DNA of 64,000 bases from Bradyrhizobiaceae bacterium (GCA_020853885.1 JADYXZ010000019.1:620001-684000); one strand, 5' to 3'. Numbered from the stretch's first letter, positions 30,406 to 39,411 are shown. Notes: generated from the letters alone by a model not told the origin. Made by a program: numbers and translations.

Positions 30406-32652
30406 TCACTTCACGAACTTCTTCTCCTCCTTGGCCGGCGGCACGCCGCCGGCGAAGCGCACGCGCAGCGAGCCTTTTACCGTGATGCCCGGCGAATTGT
30501 ATTCGTGCGTGTAAACCTTGTATTCCTCGTCAAGGAGGTTTTCGACCGAGAGGGCGGCGATAACGTTCTCGTTCGGCTGATAGCCGAGATAGAGATTGAC
30601 GAGGTTGTAGCTGCCGCTCGCCACTTCGGGGCTCGTGCCGCTCGGAAGATCATTGAGCTTCTTGGCAGCCACCGCAGCCCAACGCACGGCCGCAGTCCAC
30701 TTTCTGTCTGCGCTGCGGACGCCGAACGTCGTCGCGACCATATCGGCCGGCACCTTCCCCAAGGGATCGCCTTCCGTCAAATCCTTGCCGCGCAGCCGAT
30801 GCGCGCTCAGGCCGAAGAACCAGTCGCCCCGGTCGTAATGGCTCTCGAACTCCACGCCCTCGATCCTCGCCTGCGATATGTTCTCATACCGCGCGCAGAA
30901 GGGTGGTGCAGGGCACTCGCCGAACGGCCCGGTATAGGGCACGAACGCATCGTCGATGAAATCCTCGACATCGTTGCGGAAAACGTTCGCCTTCACCCGC
31001 AGACGGTCGCCGGGACGGAAGAGATCGTCGCGCTTGATGTTGATGCCGACTTCCTTGCTCTTGCCGATTTCCGGCTTCAGGTTGGGGTTCGGCAGGAACG
31101 TGAAGGCAGGCGCCGGATGCACGCTGGAAATCAGCGTCTCCGTCACAGACGGCGCGCGATAGCCCTCGGCATAGGTGCCGTATAGCGTGAACCAGGGCAG
31201 CGGCGAGAGGCCGACGGTTACCTTCGGTGATACGCGGCTGCCGTCGTTGCGGATCGGATCACCCGAGGTCACGTCGACGCCATCCAGCTTGTAGGTATCG
31301 TAGCGGAGCGCGGTGATGATCTCGAGCCAGGTCGAATAATTCGTCTTCAGCTGAACGAAAGCGCCGCCGACGGAACGTTCGCCGCTCGGGTTGTACCCGT
31401 CGCCGAAACCGCCCGGATCGGTGTTCTCGACCGTGTCGCGAAAGAAGTCGCCGCCGTAGGTCAGCGCATGCCGCAAGGGCCCCGTCTCGAAGCGCGAGGT
31501 ATTGTGCACGTCAAAGCCGCCAGTATTGAGCAGATAACCCGCCCGGTTGCCGACAGGACCGTAAAATCCTTCGTATCCCGGTTCGACATAGGTGGCGATG
31601 GTCGAAACATCGACGCGATTCCAATAGGCCGTCGCATCGAAGTCAAAAAGCCTGTCCTCCGGCTTCGAATAGCGCCAGTTGGCGGTCGCCGTGAGGTTCT
31701 TTGAGTTGCTGTCGCGGATGACGTTGCTGCCGGGAGAGCCGTTCGTCCAGTCGGCGTCGTAGTAGATGCCTCCGAACTTCACCATATGCCCCTCTGCCGG
31801 CCGGAACGTGGCCTTGGCGAGTCCGGTGCCGACGGTCTCGCCCGAGTTGGGAATGAGGTTTCCGCCGCCGTCCTTGTAGTCGTCGAGATGCCGGTAGGTG
31901 CCACCCACGATGTATTCGGCTTTCTCGTTCGGACGCACCGCAGCAAAGATCGAGCCGAGACCGCTGAACTTGTTGGAGCCGATCTCGCCCGCCGTCGCTA
32001 CGCCCCACCTCTCGCCAGGCTTCAGAATGTCGTCCACATCCTTGGTGCGGAAGGAGACGACGCCGCCGATCGCACCGGATCCATAGATATTGGCGACGGG
32101 GCCACGGATAACATCCGCTTCGGCAAGCAATTCCGGCTCAAGATAGAAGCTGCCTGATCCGTCATGGCCGGCACGGGCAAAATTCTGCCGCGCACCGTCA
32201 ATGATGACGGCAACGCGGCCGAAGTCCTGAAGGCCACGGATATTGATCGCCGTGCCGGGGTCCTGCGCCGTCGCTTCCGACGAGACGCCGGGCACGCCGA
32301 AGAAAATCTGATGCGTCCGGCTTGCCGCTAGTTGCCGGATTTGCTCCTCACGCACCGTCGAGACCGCCGCGAGCGAATCAATCGCGCGCTCTTCCGTCTT
32401 CGTCGCCAGCACCGTCAGCGCATCGAGCCAGTACGGTTCCTGTGCCGATGCGGTTGCCGGTGCGCCCGCAGTCCCGAGCGCGAGCGCGGACGCGGCCAAT
32501 GCGAGCGCCCGCGCCCGCAATACGAACCTTGAATCCCCATGGAAAGTCACTGCTGCCCCCGTTTTTTGATGTTTCTTGCCGTAGCTGGCGGGCAGTCGCG
32601 CGGTGCGGCGCTTGCTGGCAGGCACACGCTCGCGAGTGATTTTCATTCGCAA
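30406..32652 (-). CDS. hmuR: TonB-dependent heme/hemoglobin receptor
   Basis: Outer-membrane beta-barrel that imports heme with TonB energy. The 748-residue precursor has a signal-peptide-like stretch (about residues 46-70, ALALAASALALGTAGAPATA), a plug domain (about 80-200, with GVPGVSSEATAQDPGTAINI and EADVIRGPVANIYGSGAIGG), and a barrel. The heme-receptor signature is present: YRAP, then a conserved His in SSVHP, then NPNLKPE. The C-terminus is unusual: after the expected final barrel strand (LRVRF) a 15-residue Pro/Lys/Glu tail follows. It is first in the leftward hmuR-hmuQ-tonB set and divergent from hmuPTUV. Confidence 0.93.
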   Translation of the reverse strand: MRMKITRERVPASKRRTARLPASYGKKHQKTGAAVTFHGDSRFVLRARALALAASALALGTAGAPATASAQEPYWLDALTVLATKTEERAIDSLAAVSTVREEQIRQLAASRTHQIFFGVPGVSSEATAQDPGTAINIRGLQDFGRVAVIIDGARQNFARAGHDGSGSFYLEPELLAEADVIRGPVANIYGSGAIGGVVSFRTKDVDDILKPGERWGVATAGEIGSNKFSGLGSIFAAVRPNEKAEYIVGGTYRHLDDYKDGGGNLIPNSGETVGTGLAKATFRPAEGHMVKFGGIYYDADWTNGSPGSNVIRDSNSKNLTATANWRYSKPEDRLFDFDATAYWNRVDVSTIATYVEPGYEGFYGPVGNRAGYLLNTGGFDVHNTSRFETGPLRHALTYGGDFFRDTVENTDPGGFGDGYNPSGERSVGGAFVQLKTNYSTWLEIITALRYDTYKLDGVDVTSGDPIRNDGSRVSPKVTVGLSPLPWFTLYGTYAEGYRAPSVTETLISSVHPAPAFTFLPNPNLKPEIGKSKEVGINIKRDDLFRPGDRLRVKANVFRNDVEDFIDDAFVPYTGPFGECPAPPFCARYENISQARIEGVEFESHYDRGDWFFGLSAHRLRGKDLTEGDPLGKVPADMVATTFGVRSADRKWTAAVRWAAVAAKKLNDLPSGTSPEVASGSYNLVNLYLGYQPNENVIAALSVENLLDEEYKVYTHEYNSPGITVKGSLRVRFAGGVPPAKEEKKFVK

Positions 32653-32692
32653 GCGTGTTGCGCTTATCGCCGAATTGGCGTACTTGCGTCAA

Positions 32693-32708
32693 GTGATTGA
32701 AAAATCAC
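32693..32708. promoter_or_regulatory. Short perfect dyad next to the Irr-box-like site
   Basis: GTGATT-GAAA-AATCAC, six-base arms, directly beside the Irr-box-like sequence in the hmuR/hmuP control region. It could be a second regulator site; no known binder is recognised. Confidence 0.35.
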
Positions 32709-32725
32709 AATAAAATCATTCTAAA
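32709..32725. promoter_or_regulatory. Irr-box (ICE-like) site in the hmuR/hmuP control region
   Basis: AATAAAAT-C-ATTCTAAA. The right arm ATTCTAAA matches the Irr-box half exactly (consensus TTTAGAAT-N-ATTCTAAA); the left arm matches 5 of 8. It sits 57 bases upstream of hmuR and 18 upstream of the hmuP start, as ICE motifs do in Bradyrhizobium heme-uptake regions. It predicts Irr-dependent iron control of both transcripts. Confidence 0.6.
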
Positions 32726-32742
32726 CTGGGGCATGTTCGAGT

Positions 32743-32937
32743 TTGAAGAATTCGAAACTGGACGAGCCGCCATCATCCGGTGCGTCGCCCGCTCCACCGC
32801 GGTCGATCCCTGTCGAGGCCCACCGCATCGATAGCACCGATCTCTTTGTCGGCACACGCGAAGTGACGATCCGCCACGGCAACGAAATCTATCGGCTGCG
32901 CCTGACCGCGCAGAACAAACTGATCCTGACGAAATGA
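32743..32937 (+). CDS. hmuP: HemP/HmuP-family heme uptake regulator
   Basis: A 64-residue protein whose C-terminal half is the conserved HemP/HmuP domain: RIDSTDLFVGTREVTIRHGNEIYRLRLTAQNKLILTK in two parts (about 28-46 and 47-64). In Bradyrhizobium japonicum HmuP acts with Irr as a coactivator of heme-uptake genes (published). The only available start is TTG at 32743, since a stop lies just upstream in frame (32722) and no ATG or GTG follows before the domain; no clear Shine-Dalgarno is visible. It overlaps hmuT by four bases (ATGA). Confidence 0.88.
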   Translation: MKNSKLDEPPSSGASPAPPRSIPVEAHRIDSTDLFVGTREVTIRHGNEIYRLRLTAQNKLILTK

Positions 32938-33911
32938 CACGGACTCGGAAGTCGAGCGCCTTGGTGCTTGCCGCGCTTTCTCTTGCGGTTGCCGCATACG
33001 CAGCATGCGCTGTGAGCATCGCCCAGGCGCAGTCGCCGCGCGCGATCATTGACGGGCGCGGGCGTGCGGTCGAGATTAGGGACACTTCGCGCATCGTCAC
33101 CATCGGCGGCGCCGTGACGGAAATCGTCTTTGCGCTCGGGCGCGGCGACAACGTGGTTGGCGTGGACCTGACGAGCACGTTTCCCTCGACCGCGCAGAAA
33201 AAACCGAACATCGGATACATGCGCGCGCTGTCCGCCGAAGGAGTAATCGCGCTTGCGCCGACCCTTGTTCTCGCGGTGGAAGGCTCCGGACCGCCAGACG
33301 TCATCGAAGTGCTGAGCAACGCGGCCGTGCCGTTCGTCGTGGTGCCGGAAGATCATGACGAGGCGTCGGTTCTGCGGAAAGTCCGTTTCATCGCGCAGGC
33401 GCTCGGCGAAGAGGAGCGCGGCGCCGCAATGGAAAAGGCGATCGCCGAGGATTTCGCTAGCATCCGCGCCATGCGCGAACGTATCGGCAAGCGCCGGAAA
33501 GCCACGTTCGTCCTCGCCATCGGCGGCGGAACGCCGATGGTCGGCGGCGCCGGCACGAGCGCGGATGGATTCTTCGCATTGAGCGGCGTCGACAATGCGA
33601 TGAAGTCCTTGCCGGGCTACAAGCCCGCGACCGCCGAGGCGTCGCTTGCGGCGGCGCCCGACGTGGTCGTCACGCTGCTGGAGCGAAATCACGATCTCTC
33701 GCCGGACGCCATGTTCGCCTTGCCGGCGTTTGCGGAGACGCCGGCGGCGCGCGGCAAGCGTCTGATTCCGCTTCCTTCCTACGCGCTTGCCTTCGGCCCG
33801 CGAGCCGCCCATGCGGCGCGCGACCTTGCTGCAGCGGTCTATCCCGATCTCGCGTTGCCCGACTTGCCCGCCCGTCCCTGGACCCGGGACGCAAGCGCCG
33901 GCAAGCCATGA
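32934..33911 (+). CDS. hmuT: Heme ABC transporter periplasmic binding protein
   Basis: Binds heme in the periplasm and passes it to HmuUV. The 325-residue precursor begins with a signal peptide (ALVLAALSLAVAAYAACAVSIAQA in two parts, cleavage near residue 33). Cluster 8 binding-protein features: RIVTIGGAVTEIVFALGRGDNVVGVDLTS split over 45-75, GYMRALSAEGVIALAPTLVLA, and the long connecting helix. Its start overlaps hmuP and its stop overlaps hmuU by four bases, so hmuPTU are tightly coupled. Confidence 0.94.
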   Translation: MTRTRKSSALVLAALSLAVAAYAACAVSIAQAQSPRAIIDGRGRAVEIRDTSRIVTIGGAVTEIVFALGRGDNVVGVDLTSTFPSTAQKKPNIGYMRALSAEGVIALAPTLVLAVEGSGPPDVIEVLSNAAVPFVVVPEDHDEASVLRKVRFIAQALGEEERGAAMEKAIAEDFASIRAMRERIGKRRKATFVLAIGGGTPMVGGAGTSADGFFALSGVDNAMKSLPGYKPATAEASLAAAPDVVVTLLERNHDLSPDAMFALPAFAETPAARGKRLIPLPSYALAFGPRAAHAARDLAAAVYPDLALPDLPARPWTRDASAGKP

Positions 33912-34996
33912 GCGCGACAATCACGATCGCCGCGATGCAGCCCCTGCCGGTGCGGCGCGGTGGGTTGGTGATCGCGGCAGCGGCCGTCTTTCTCGTCGCC
34001 GCCTTGCTCGCTTCCCTTGCCATCGGGCCGGTATACATCGCGCCGGGGCGCGTGGTCGGCACGCTGATCGACGCGCTCGCCGGTGCACGCCCGAGCGAGG
34101 GAACCGGCATGCGCGACGCCGTGGTGGTGCTGGACATCCGCCTGCCGCGCACCGTGCTGGCGATGCTCGTCGGCGGCGGATTGGCGGTGGCAGGGGCCGT
34201 TCTTCAGGGTGTGTTCCGGAATCCGCTCGCCGACCCCGGCCTCGTCGGCGTCTCCCCGGGAGCGGCGTTGGCGGCCGTCCTATGGATCATCTTCGGATCG
34301 GCTGCGGCGGGCTATTTGCCCGGCTCGGTGGCGGCGTTCGGTCTGCCGTTGGCGGCGTTTGCGGGCGGCCTCGTAACCACCGTGCTGCTCTACCGGATCG
34401 CCACACGCGAAGGCCGCACCTCCGTCGCCATGCTTCTGTTCGCCGGCATCGCGCTGGGCGCAATGGCCGCCGCCGGCACCGGCCTCGCCGTGTTCGTCGC
34501 CAGCGACCAGCAGCTTCGCGAGTTCACCTTCTGGACGCTCGGCAGCCTCGGCGGCGCGAGCTGGCAGAAGATCGCCGCCGCGGCACCCTTCATCCTGTTG
34601 CTGATCGTGGGCTCGCGCTGGCTGGCGCGCGGGCTCGACGCGCTGGCGCTGGGCGAGGCCGAGGCGTTTCATGTCGGCGTCAATACCGAGCTCCTGAAGC
34701 GCGTGGCGATCGTTCTCGTCGCCGCCGGCGTCGGCGCATCCGTTGCGGTGTCGGGCGTCATCGGGTTCATCGGGCTGGTCGTGCCGCATCTCCTGCGGCT
34801 GAGCGCCGGCCCCTCGCATGCACGGCTGCTGGTCGGGTGCGCCTTGCTCGGCGGCGCGCTGCTGATCGCCTCCGACATCGTGGCCCGCACCATCGTGAGT
34901 CCGGCGGAATTGCCGCTCGGCGTGGTGACGGCGATCCTCGGTACGCCGTATTTTCTCTATCTCGTGCAGCGCAATCGCGCGGTGCTGGGCGGTTGA
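33908..34996 (+). CDS. hmuU: Heme ABC transporter permease (FecCD family)
   Basis: Inner-membrane permease of the BtuC/FecCD type, 362 residues with about ten membrane helices. Family marks include RLPRTVLAMLVGGGLAVAGA, VFRNPLADPGLVGVSPGAAL and, near the end, VSGVIGFIGLVVPHLLRL and ELPLGVVTAILGTPYFLYL, which contact the ATPase. It works as a dimer with HmuV. hmuV begins one base after its stop codon. Confidence 0.95.
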   Translation: MSATITIAAMQPLPVRRGGLVIAAAAVFLVAALLASLAIGPVYIAPGRVVGTLIDALAGARPSEGTGMRDAVVVLDIRLPRTVLAMLVGGGLAVAGAVLQGVFRNPLADPGLVGVSPGAALAAVLWIIFGSAAAGYLPGSVAAFGLPLAAFAGGLVTTVLLYRIATREGRTSVAMLLFAGIALGAMAAAGTGLAVFVASDQQLREFTFWTLGSLGGASWQKIAAAAPFILLLIVGSRWLARGLDALALGEAEAFHVGVNTELLKRVAIVLVAAGVGASVAVSGVIGFIGLVVPHLLRLSAGPSHARLLVGCALLGGALLIASDIVARTIVSPAELPLGVVTAILGTPYFLYLVQRNRAVLGG

Positions 34997-34997
34997 G

Positions 34998-35771
34998 ATG
35001 TACGCGGCGCGGGCAATCCGATACGAAGTGCGCGGCCGCGCGATCCTCGACGGCGTCGACTTGCGCCTGACACCGGGCAAGATCGTCGCCGTCGTGGGGC
35101 CGAACGGCGCCGGCAAGTCCACGCTGCTGAAGATCATGGCGGGAGAACGCCGGGCTACGGGCGGCAACGTCCTGCTCGACGACCGCGATCTCACGGAATG
35201 GAAGCCGGCGGACCTGGCGCGCCGCCGCGCGGTGCTGCCGCAATCGATCGAGGTCGTGTTTCCGTTCCTGGTTTCGGAAGTGGTCGCGCTCGGCTCCTCA
35301 CAGCGCGTCCCCCGGAGCGAAGCGGCAGCCTTGGTCAGCCGCGCCTTGAGCGCCGTCGACCTCGCCGATTTCGGCCGCCGCGTATATGGAACGCTCTCAG
35401 GCGGCGAGCAGCAGCGCGTGCAGTTCGCCCGCGTCCTGGTGCAGGCCTGGAGCGGAGAAGGGGCCTACCTGCTGCTGGACGAGCCGAACGCCAGCCTCGA
35501 CCTCTCGCACCAATTGCTGATCCTGCGGCTTGCGCGCACGCACGCGGAGTCCGGCGGTGGCGTGCTGATGGTGCTGCACGATCTCAATCTCGCCGCCATG
35601 GTTGCCGACGAGCTGATCGCCCTCAAGGACGGTTGCCGCATTGCCGCCGGCCCGCCCGAGCACGTGATCACCGATCAATTGATTGCCGCGCTTTATGGCG
35701 TGCACGCGAGCGTTCGCGGTGTTCCCGACGGGCCGTTCATCCTGCCGCAGACGGCCCGATTGCCCGCCTGA
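34998..35771 (+). CDS. hmuV: Heme ABC transporter ATP-binding protein
   Basis: ATPase powering heme import, 257 residues. Walker A GPNGAGKST (about 34-42), the signature LSGGEQQRVQFARVL (about 134-148), Walker B LLLDEPNASLD (about 157-167) and the switch His in VLHDLNLA are all intact. It ends the rightward hmuPTUV operon. The EAL-protein gene reads towards it from the other strand, three bases away. Confidence 0.95.
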   Translation: MYAARAIRYEVRGRAILDGVDLRLTPGKIVAVVGPNGAGKSTLLKIMAGERRATGGNVLLDDRDLTEWKPADLARRRAVLPQSIEVVFPFLVSEVVALGSSQRVPRSEAAALVSRALSAVDLADFGRRVYGTLSGGEQQRVQFARVLVQAWSGEGAYLLLDEPNASLDLSHQLLILRLARTHAESGGGVLMVLHDLNLAAMVADELIALKDGCRIAAGPPEHVITDQLIAALYGVHASVRGVPDGPFILPQTARLPA

Positions 35772-35774
35772 AGT

Positions 35775-37091
35775 TTACGCCACGTTGTTCTCCGCCGCGC
35801 GCCGTGGCGTGCGCTGCTTCAACAGCGAGATGAAGCGCTCTTTCTGCATGGGCGGCGCAAACAGGAAGCCCTGGCCCATGTCGCAGCCCAATTTGACCAG
35901 CATGTCGAGCTCCGACGTCTTCTCGATTCCCTCCGCGACGGCTTTCGTGCCGAAGCGATGGGCAAGCTCGATGCTCGTCTGGCACAGCGCGGCGTTAGTC
36001 GGGTCCTCGCCGCAATTCTCCACGAGCTTGCGGTCGAGCTTCAGCTCGGCGAAGGGGAGCTCGCGCAACCGCGCCAGGTGCGAGTAGCCGGTGCCGAAGT
36101 CGTCGATCGCAAGGTCGATGTCGTAGATCTTGAGCTGCGTCGCGATTTCGTGCGCGAGCGGAATGTCGCGGACGATCTGGTCTTCCGTGACTTCAAGAAC
36201 GAGGCCGGGCCACTTTTCGGATTTCGGCCGGTTCTCCCGCACGATCGTCGGGATCGGCAGCCTGATGAAGGCGGAAACGGGCACGTTGAGCGCGAGCTTC
36301 AGCGCGAACCCGTGGTCCGCGAAATACTGCCAGTCGCGCAACGCGCCGAGCAGCACGACTTCGGTCAACCGCAGCATGCTCTCTTCGGAGGCATTCGGGA
36401 GAAACGCGCCCGGCGGAAGGATCCCGTGCTGCGGATGCGCGGCGCGCACCAGACCTTCCGCGCCAACCAGGCTGCGGCGCGCCAGTTGAATCTTCGGCTG
36501 GTACCAGATACGCAGCCAGTTCATCCGCAGGATCTCATCGAGGTTGAACCGCACCTCGGGCAGCGAGGTCTCCGCCGTCAAAGCGGCGGCCGGCGCCGTT
36601 TCCGTGGCGCGCTCGCTGAAATACTCGCCGGCGATCCGGCGAAGCGCCTCGGCGCGAAACGGCTTGCGCAACACGGGCAGCATGCGGAGCGAATGGCGCT
36701 CGCCGACCCGCCGGATTTCCTCCAGCAGGGCGGGATCCTTCCCGCTCATGATCTGCACGGCGCCCTGGAAATTGTGCGCGGCAAGGCCTCGGATCACATC
36801 GATCGCATCCGACCCGCGCAGCGAAACGTCGAGAAAGAAGAGATCGGGGGCTTCTTGCTTGAGCGCGGCGAGGACCGTGGGCGCGCCCTCGAACTCCCTC
36901 GTACGGAAACCGAACTCATGCAGCCGGTAGCTGATGATCTGGCGGATGCCGACTTCATCATCGACGATGTAACAGAGCGGCGAAGCATGCGCGGCCGAAC
37001 GGTCCGGCGCCGATGCCGAAGGCACCGAAGCACCGGGCCCATATGCGGTGACGGCGTCGCCCGTTGCGGGCGCCCGCCATTGCCTGTCCAT
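35775..37091 (-). CDS. Response regulator with REC and EAL (cyclic-di-GMP phosphodiesterase) domains
   Basis: A 438-residue cytoplasmic signalling protein. A REC domain covers about 40-150, with acidic pocket VDDE, phospho-acceptor Asp88 (FFLDVSL), the Ser in MSGKD and Lys in LRKPF. An EAL domain covers about 190-430. The EAL signature reads EGL (GAEGLVR, from Glu212); the metal and catalytic residues are otherwise kept: LNVPVSAF, LEVTED, AIDDFGTGYS, LKLDRKLV, AVAEGIE. It is thus likely able to hydrolyse c-di-GMP. ATG 37091 is preferred over GTG 37136 because GAGGAG lies upstream. No partner kinase gene is adjacent. Confidence 0.9.
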   Translation of the reverse strand: MDRQWRAPATGDAVTAYGPGASVPSASAPDRSAAHASPLCYIVDDEVGIRQIISYRLHEFGFRTREFEGAPTVLAALKQEAPDLFFLDVSLRGSDAIDVIRGLAAHNFQGAVQIMSGKDPALLEEIRRVGERHSLRMLPVLRKPFRAEALRRIAGEYFSERATETAPAAALTAETSLPEVRFNLDEILRMNWLRIWYQPKIQLARRSLVGAEGLVRAAHPQHGILPPGAFLPNASEESMLRLTEVVLLGALRDWQYFADHGFALKLALNVPVSAFIRLPIPTIVRENRPKSEKWPGLVLEVTEDQIVRDIPLAHEIATQLKIYDIDLAIDDFGTGYSHLARLRELPFAELKLDRKLVENCGEDPTNAALCQTSIELAHRFGTKAVAEGIEKTSELDMLVKLGCDMGQGFLFAPPMQKERFISLLKQRTPRRAAENNVA

Positions 37092-37318
37092 TGCTCCTCG
37101 GCTCCTGCTTCTGATTGCAGAATTACCGCCCGGCACGTGGACAATTCGTTAATTGTTTAGGAAACGCGCTGTTTCTGCGCGCGGAACGGGCTGGGTGGCG
37201 CGAACGCGGGCAGCCGGCGGAGTCCGTCTCTGCGCGGAGACGCAAGCGGCACCAGTTTCTAAGAAGCACTGGTGATCGAATCCGAGTCGGGAGTTTCCAT
37301 CCCGAACCTGCGTTTGCC

Positions 37319-38092
37319 TCAGGCCGTCGCGCGCGCCGTCTTGTCGGCGTCGCGGGCCTGGCCCGGCGCGTTGCTAAAGCGCGACAGCGCGAACGCGGCC
37401 TTGACGGCCGGGCGCTCGTTCATGCGCGCGAGCCACTCGATGGAACGCGCCGCGTTCTTCTCGTTCCAGAATTCCTTGTACAGCCGCGTGACCCCTTCGA
37501 TCTGCGGGTAGGTGTTGATGTCCGCCAAAGAATACTCCGGTCCGGCCAGCCACTTGGAATCGCTCAGCGCCTCTTCCATTCTCGCGATCATCCAACGGAT
37601 TTTTCGGCGCGACTCGTTGAGCTGCGCCTCGGTGAACGCGCCCTTGCGGGTCGTCTCCCATTTTTCGCGGATTTCGTACAGCGGCACCCGCCTCATGCGC
37701 TGCTGGAATTCCTTTTCGTCGATATTTTTCGCGAACGGATGGAAACGGCTGTGCCAGCCGAGCATGCTCACCGACGGCATGAGAATCTCGTCGTTCCACT
37801 TGCTGATGACGCGCATGCGGTGGCGTTCGTAAGCATCGGTCGGGCGCAGCCGAACCTGCGGGAAGACGTCCTCGAGATATTCGTTGATGACGGTCGACTC
37901 GACGATCACCTTGCCGTCGTGCACGAGGATCGGAACCTGCCCGTTCGGGTTGAGGGCGACGAACGAAGGTTCGTGCTGCTCGAACTTCAGGATGTCGACG
38001 TAGCGGCTGACGAAGTCGATCCCCTTCTCCTTGAGGCAGACCATGCACTTCATCGAGTTGGCGTAGGGCTCGTAATGATAGAGCTCAAGCAT
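37319..38092 (-). CDS. Glutathione S-transferase family protein
   Basis: A 257-residue protein with an N-terminal thioredoxin-like domain (about 1-80: LELYHYEPYANSMKCMVCLKE; the cis-Pro region NPNGQVPILVHDG; ESTVINEYLED) and an alpha-helical C-terminal domain (about 95-235). It is somewhat longer than typical GSTs, and the opening resembles LigF/beta-etherase-like GSTs. The activating residue could be one of the early Ser/Asn residues (NSMKC). The substrate is unknown. It stands alone; tRNA-Lys lies just upstream on the same strand. Confidence 0.85.
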   Translation of the reverse strand: MLELYHYEPYANSMKCMVCLKEKGIDFVSRYVDILKFEQHEPSFVALNPNGQVPILVHDGKVIVESTVINEYLEDVFPQVRLRPTDAYERHRMRVISKWNDEILMPSVSMLGWHSRFHPFAKNIDEKEFQQRMRRVPLYEIREKWETTRKGAFTEAQLNESRRKIRWMIARMEEALSDSKWLAGPEYSLADINTYPQIEGVTRLYKEFWNEKNAARSIEWLARMNERPAVKAAFALSRFSNAPGQARDADKTARATA

Positions 38093-38181
38093 TGCCGTTT
38101 CCTCCCCATGCGGTCTCCCGCGCCCCTGACCGACGGCGATAGCGCCTTAGCTGCGCCGCCGCCGCTGGATATCTTATGATG

Positions 38182-38256
38182 TGGTGAGCCCGGATGGGAT
38201 CGAACCATCGACACCGTGATTAAAAGTCACGTGCTCTACCACTGAGCTACGGGCCC
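38182..38256 (-). tRNA. tRNA-Lys (anticodon TTT)
   Basis: On the minus strand the cloverleaf is complete: acceptor GGGCCCG pairs with CGGGCTC, D arm GCTC-AGTGGTA-GAGC, anticodon stem-loop CGTGACTTTTAATCACG (loop with TTT), and T arm with GGTTCGATCC. The 3' CCA is encoded (TGG at 38182-38184). No integrase or attachment repeat is seen nearby. Confidence 0.97.
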
Positions 38257-38307
38257 GCGCGGCCAGAGGTACGAACCGGGGCCCGTCGCGTCAATAGCGC
38301 GGCTGTC

Positions 38308-39411
38308 TCAGCCGGCCCGCAGCGCCGCGCCCGGCCAGAGCTTCGGGCCGGCGCGGAGGTACTGCGGCGGCCGCCGCGCCTCGGCACCGAGCACCTGCGC
38401 CGCATGCCAGGGCCAGTGCGGGTCGTCGAGGATCGTGCGGCCCAGCGCGATCATGTCCGCCTGGCCCGCCGCCAGGATCGCCTCCGCCTGCTTCGGCGTG
38501 ACGATCATGCCGACCGTTCGGGTCGGCAATCCGGCGCCGTGGCGGACGCGCTCGGCCAGCGGCGCATTGTAGCCGGGGTCGCTCGGCGTGCGCGTGTCGG
38601 CGGTGATACCGCCGGAGGAGACGTCGACATAGTCGAGGCCCGCTTCCTTGAACGCACGGGCGTGGACGACCGCGTCGTCCGCCGTGATCCCGCCCTCCAT
38701 CCAGTCGCTGCCGGTGATGCGCGCACCGAGCGGCATCTCCTTCGGAATCGCGGCGCGCACCGCGCGCGCCACCTCCATCGGAAAGCGCATGCGCGCCTCG
38801 ATCGAGCCGCCGTAAGCATCCTCGCGCCGGTTCGCGATGGGCGAAAGGAACGCATGCAGCAGGTAGCCGTGCGCAACGTGCAGCTCGATCGCGTCGATGC
38901 CGGCGCACACCGCCCGCTTAGCCGCCTGCACGAATGCCTCGCGCACGCGCATCATGTCCGTTTCCGTCATCTCGCGCGGCGCCGGCCAGCCTTCGCCATA
39001 GGCGATGGGCGAGGGGCCGATCACCTCCCATCCACCCTCGGCGGGCGAGAGGCGTTTGCTTCCCTCCCACGGTGGCAGCGTCGAGCCCTTGCGGCCCGCA
39101 TGCGCAAGCTGGATTCCGAACTTCGCCGAGCCGATGCGATGGCAATGCGCGACGACGCGCTGCAAGCCCGCCTCACAGGCATCGGAATAGAGGCCGAGAC
39201 AGAACGGCGTGATGCGGCCCTGCGGCTCCACGTCGGTCATCTCGATGACCACGAGCCCGACGCCGGAGTTCGCCAGCATGCCGAGATGGGTCATGTGCCA
39301 GTCGCTCGCGACGCCGTCGGCCGCGCTGTACTGGCACATGGGCGCCACCACGATGCGGTTATCCAGTTCGAGGCCGCCGAGCCGGATCGGCGTGAACAGC
39401 TTGCTGGTCAT
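38308..39411 (-). CDS. Old yellow enzyme family NADH:flavin oxidoreductase (NamA/YqjM-like)
   Basis: A 367-residue FMN-dependent TIM-barrel ene-reductase. Opening SKLFTPIRLGGLELDNRIVV and VAPMCQYSAADGVASDWHMTHLG match the YqjM class, with the flavin-tuning Cys in PMCQYS; QLAHAGRKGS, ELHVAHGYLLHAFLSPIANR and GRTILDDPHW follow as usual. It reduces activated C=C bonds with NAD(P)H; its natural substrate is unknown. The ATG at 39411 starts the family sequence; a longer frame up to 39786 overlaps the divergent region and lacks homology. Confidence 0.93.
   Translation of the reverse strand: MTSKLFTPIRLGGLELDNRIVVAPMCQYSAADGVASDWHMTHLGMLANSGVGLVVIEMTDVEPQGRITPFCLGLYSDACEAGLQRVVAHCHRIGSAKFGIQLAHAGRKGSTLPPWEGSKRLSPAEGGWEVIGPSPIAYGEGWPAPREMTETDMMRVREAFVQAAKRAVCAGIDAIELHVAHGYLLHAFLSPIANRREDAYGGSIEARMRFPMEVARAVRAAIPKEMPLGARITGSDWMEGGITADDAVVHARAFKEAGLDYVDVSSGGITADTRTPSDPGYNAPLAERVRHGAGLPTRTVGMIVTPKQAEAILAAGQADMIALGRTILDDPHWPWHAAQVLGAEARRPPQYLRAGPKLWPGAALRAG

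Noticed and set aside
38182-38256. tRNA-Lys as an integration site for a genomic island
   Set aside because: No integrase, no repeat of the tRNA 3' end and no composition shift were seen on either side.
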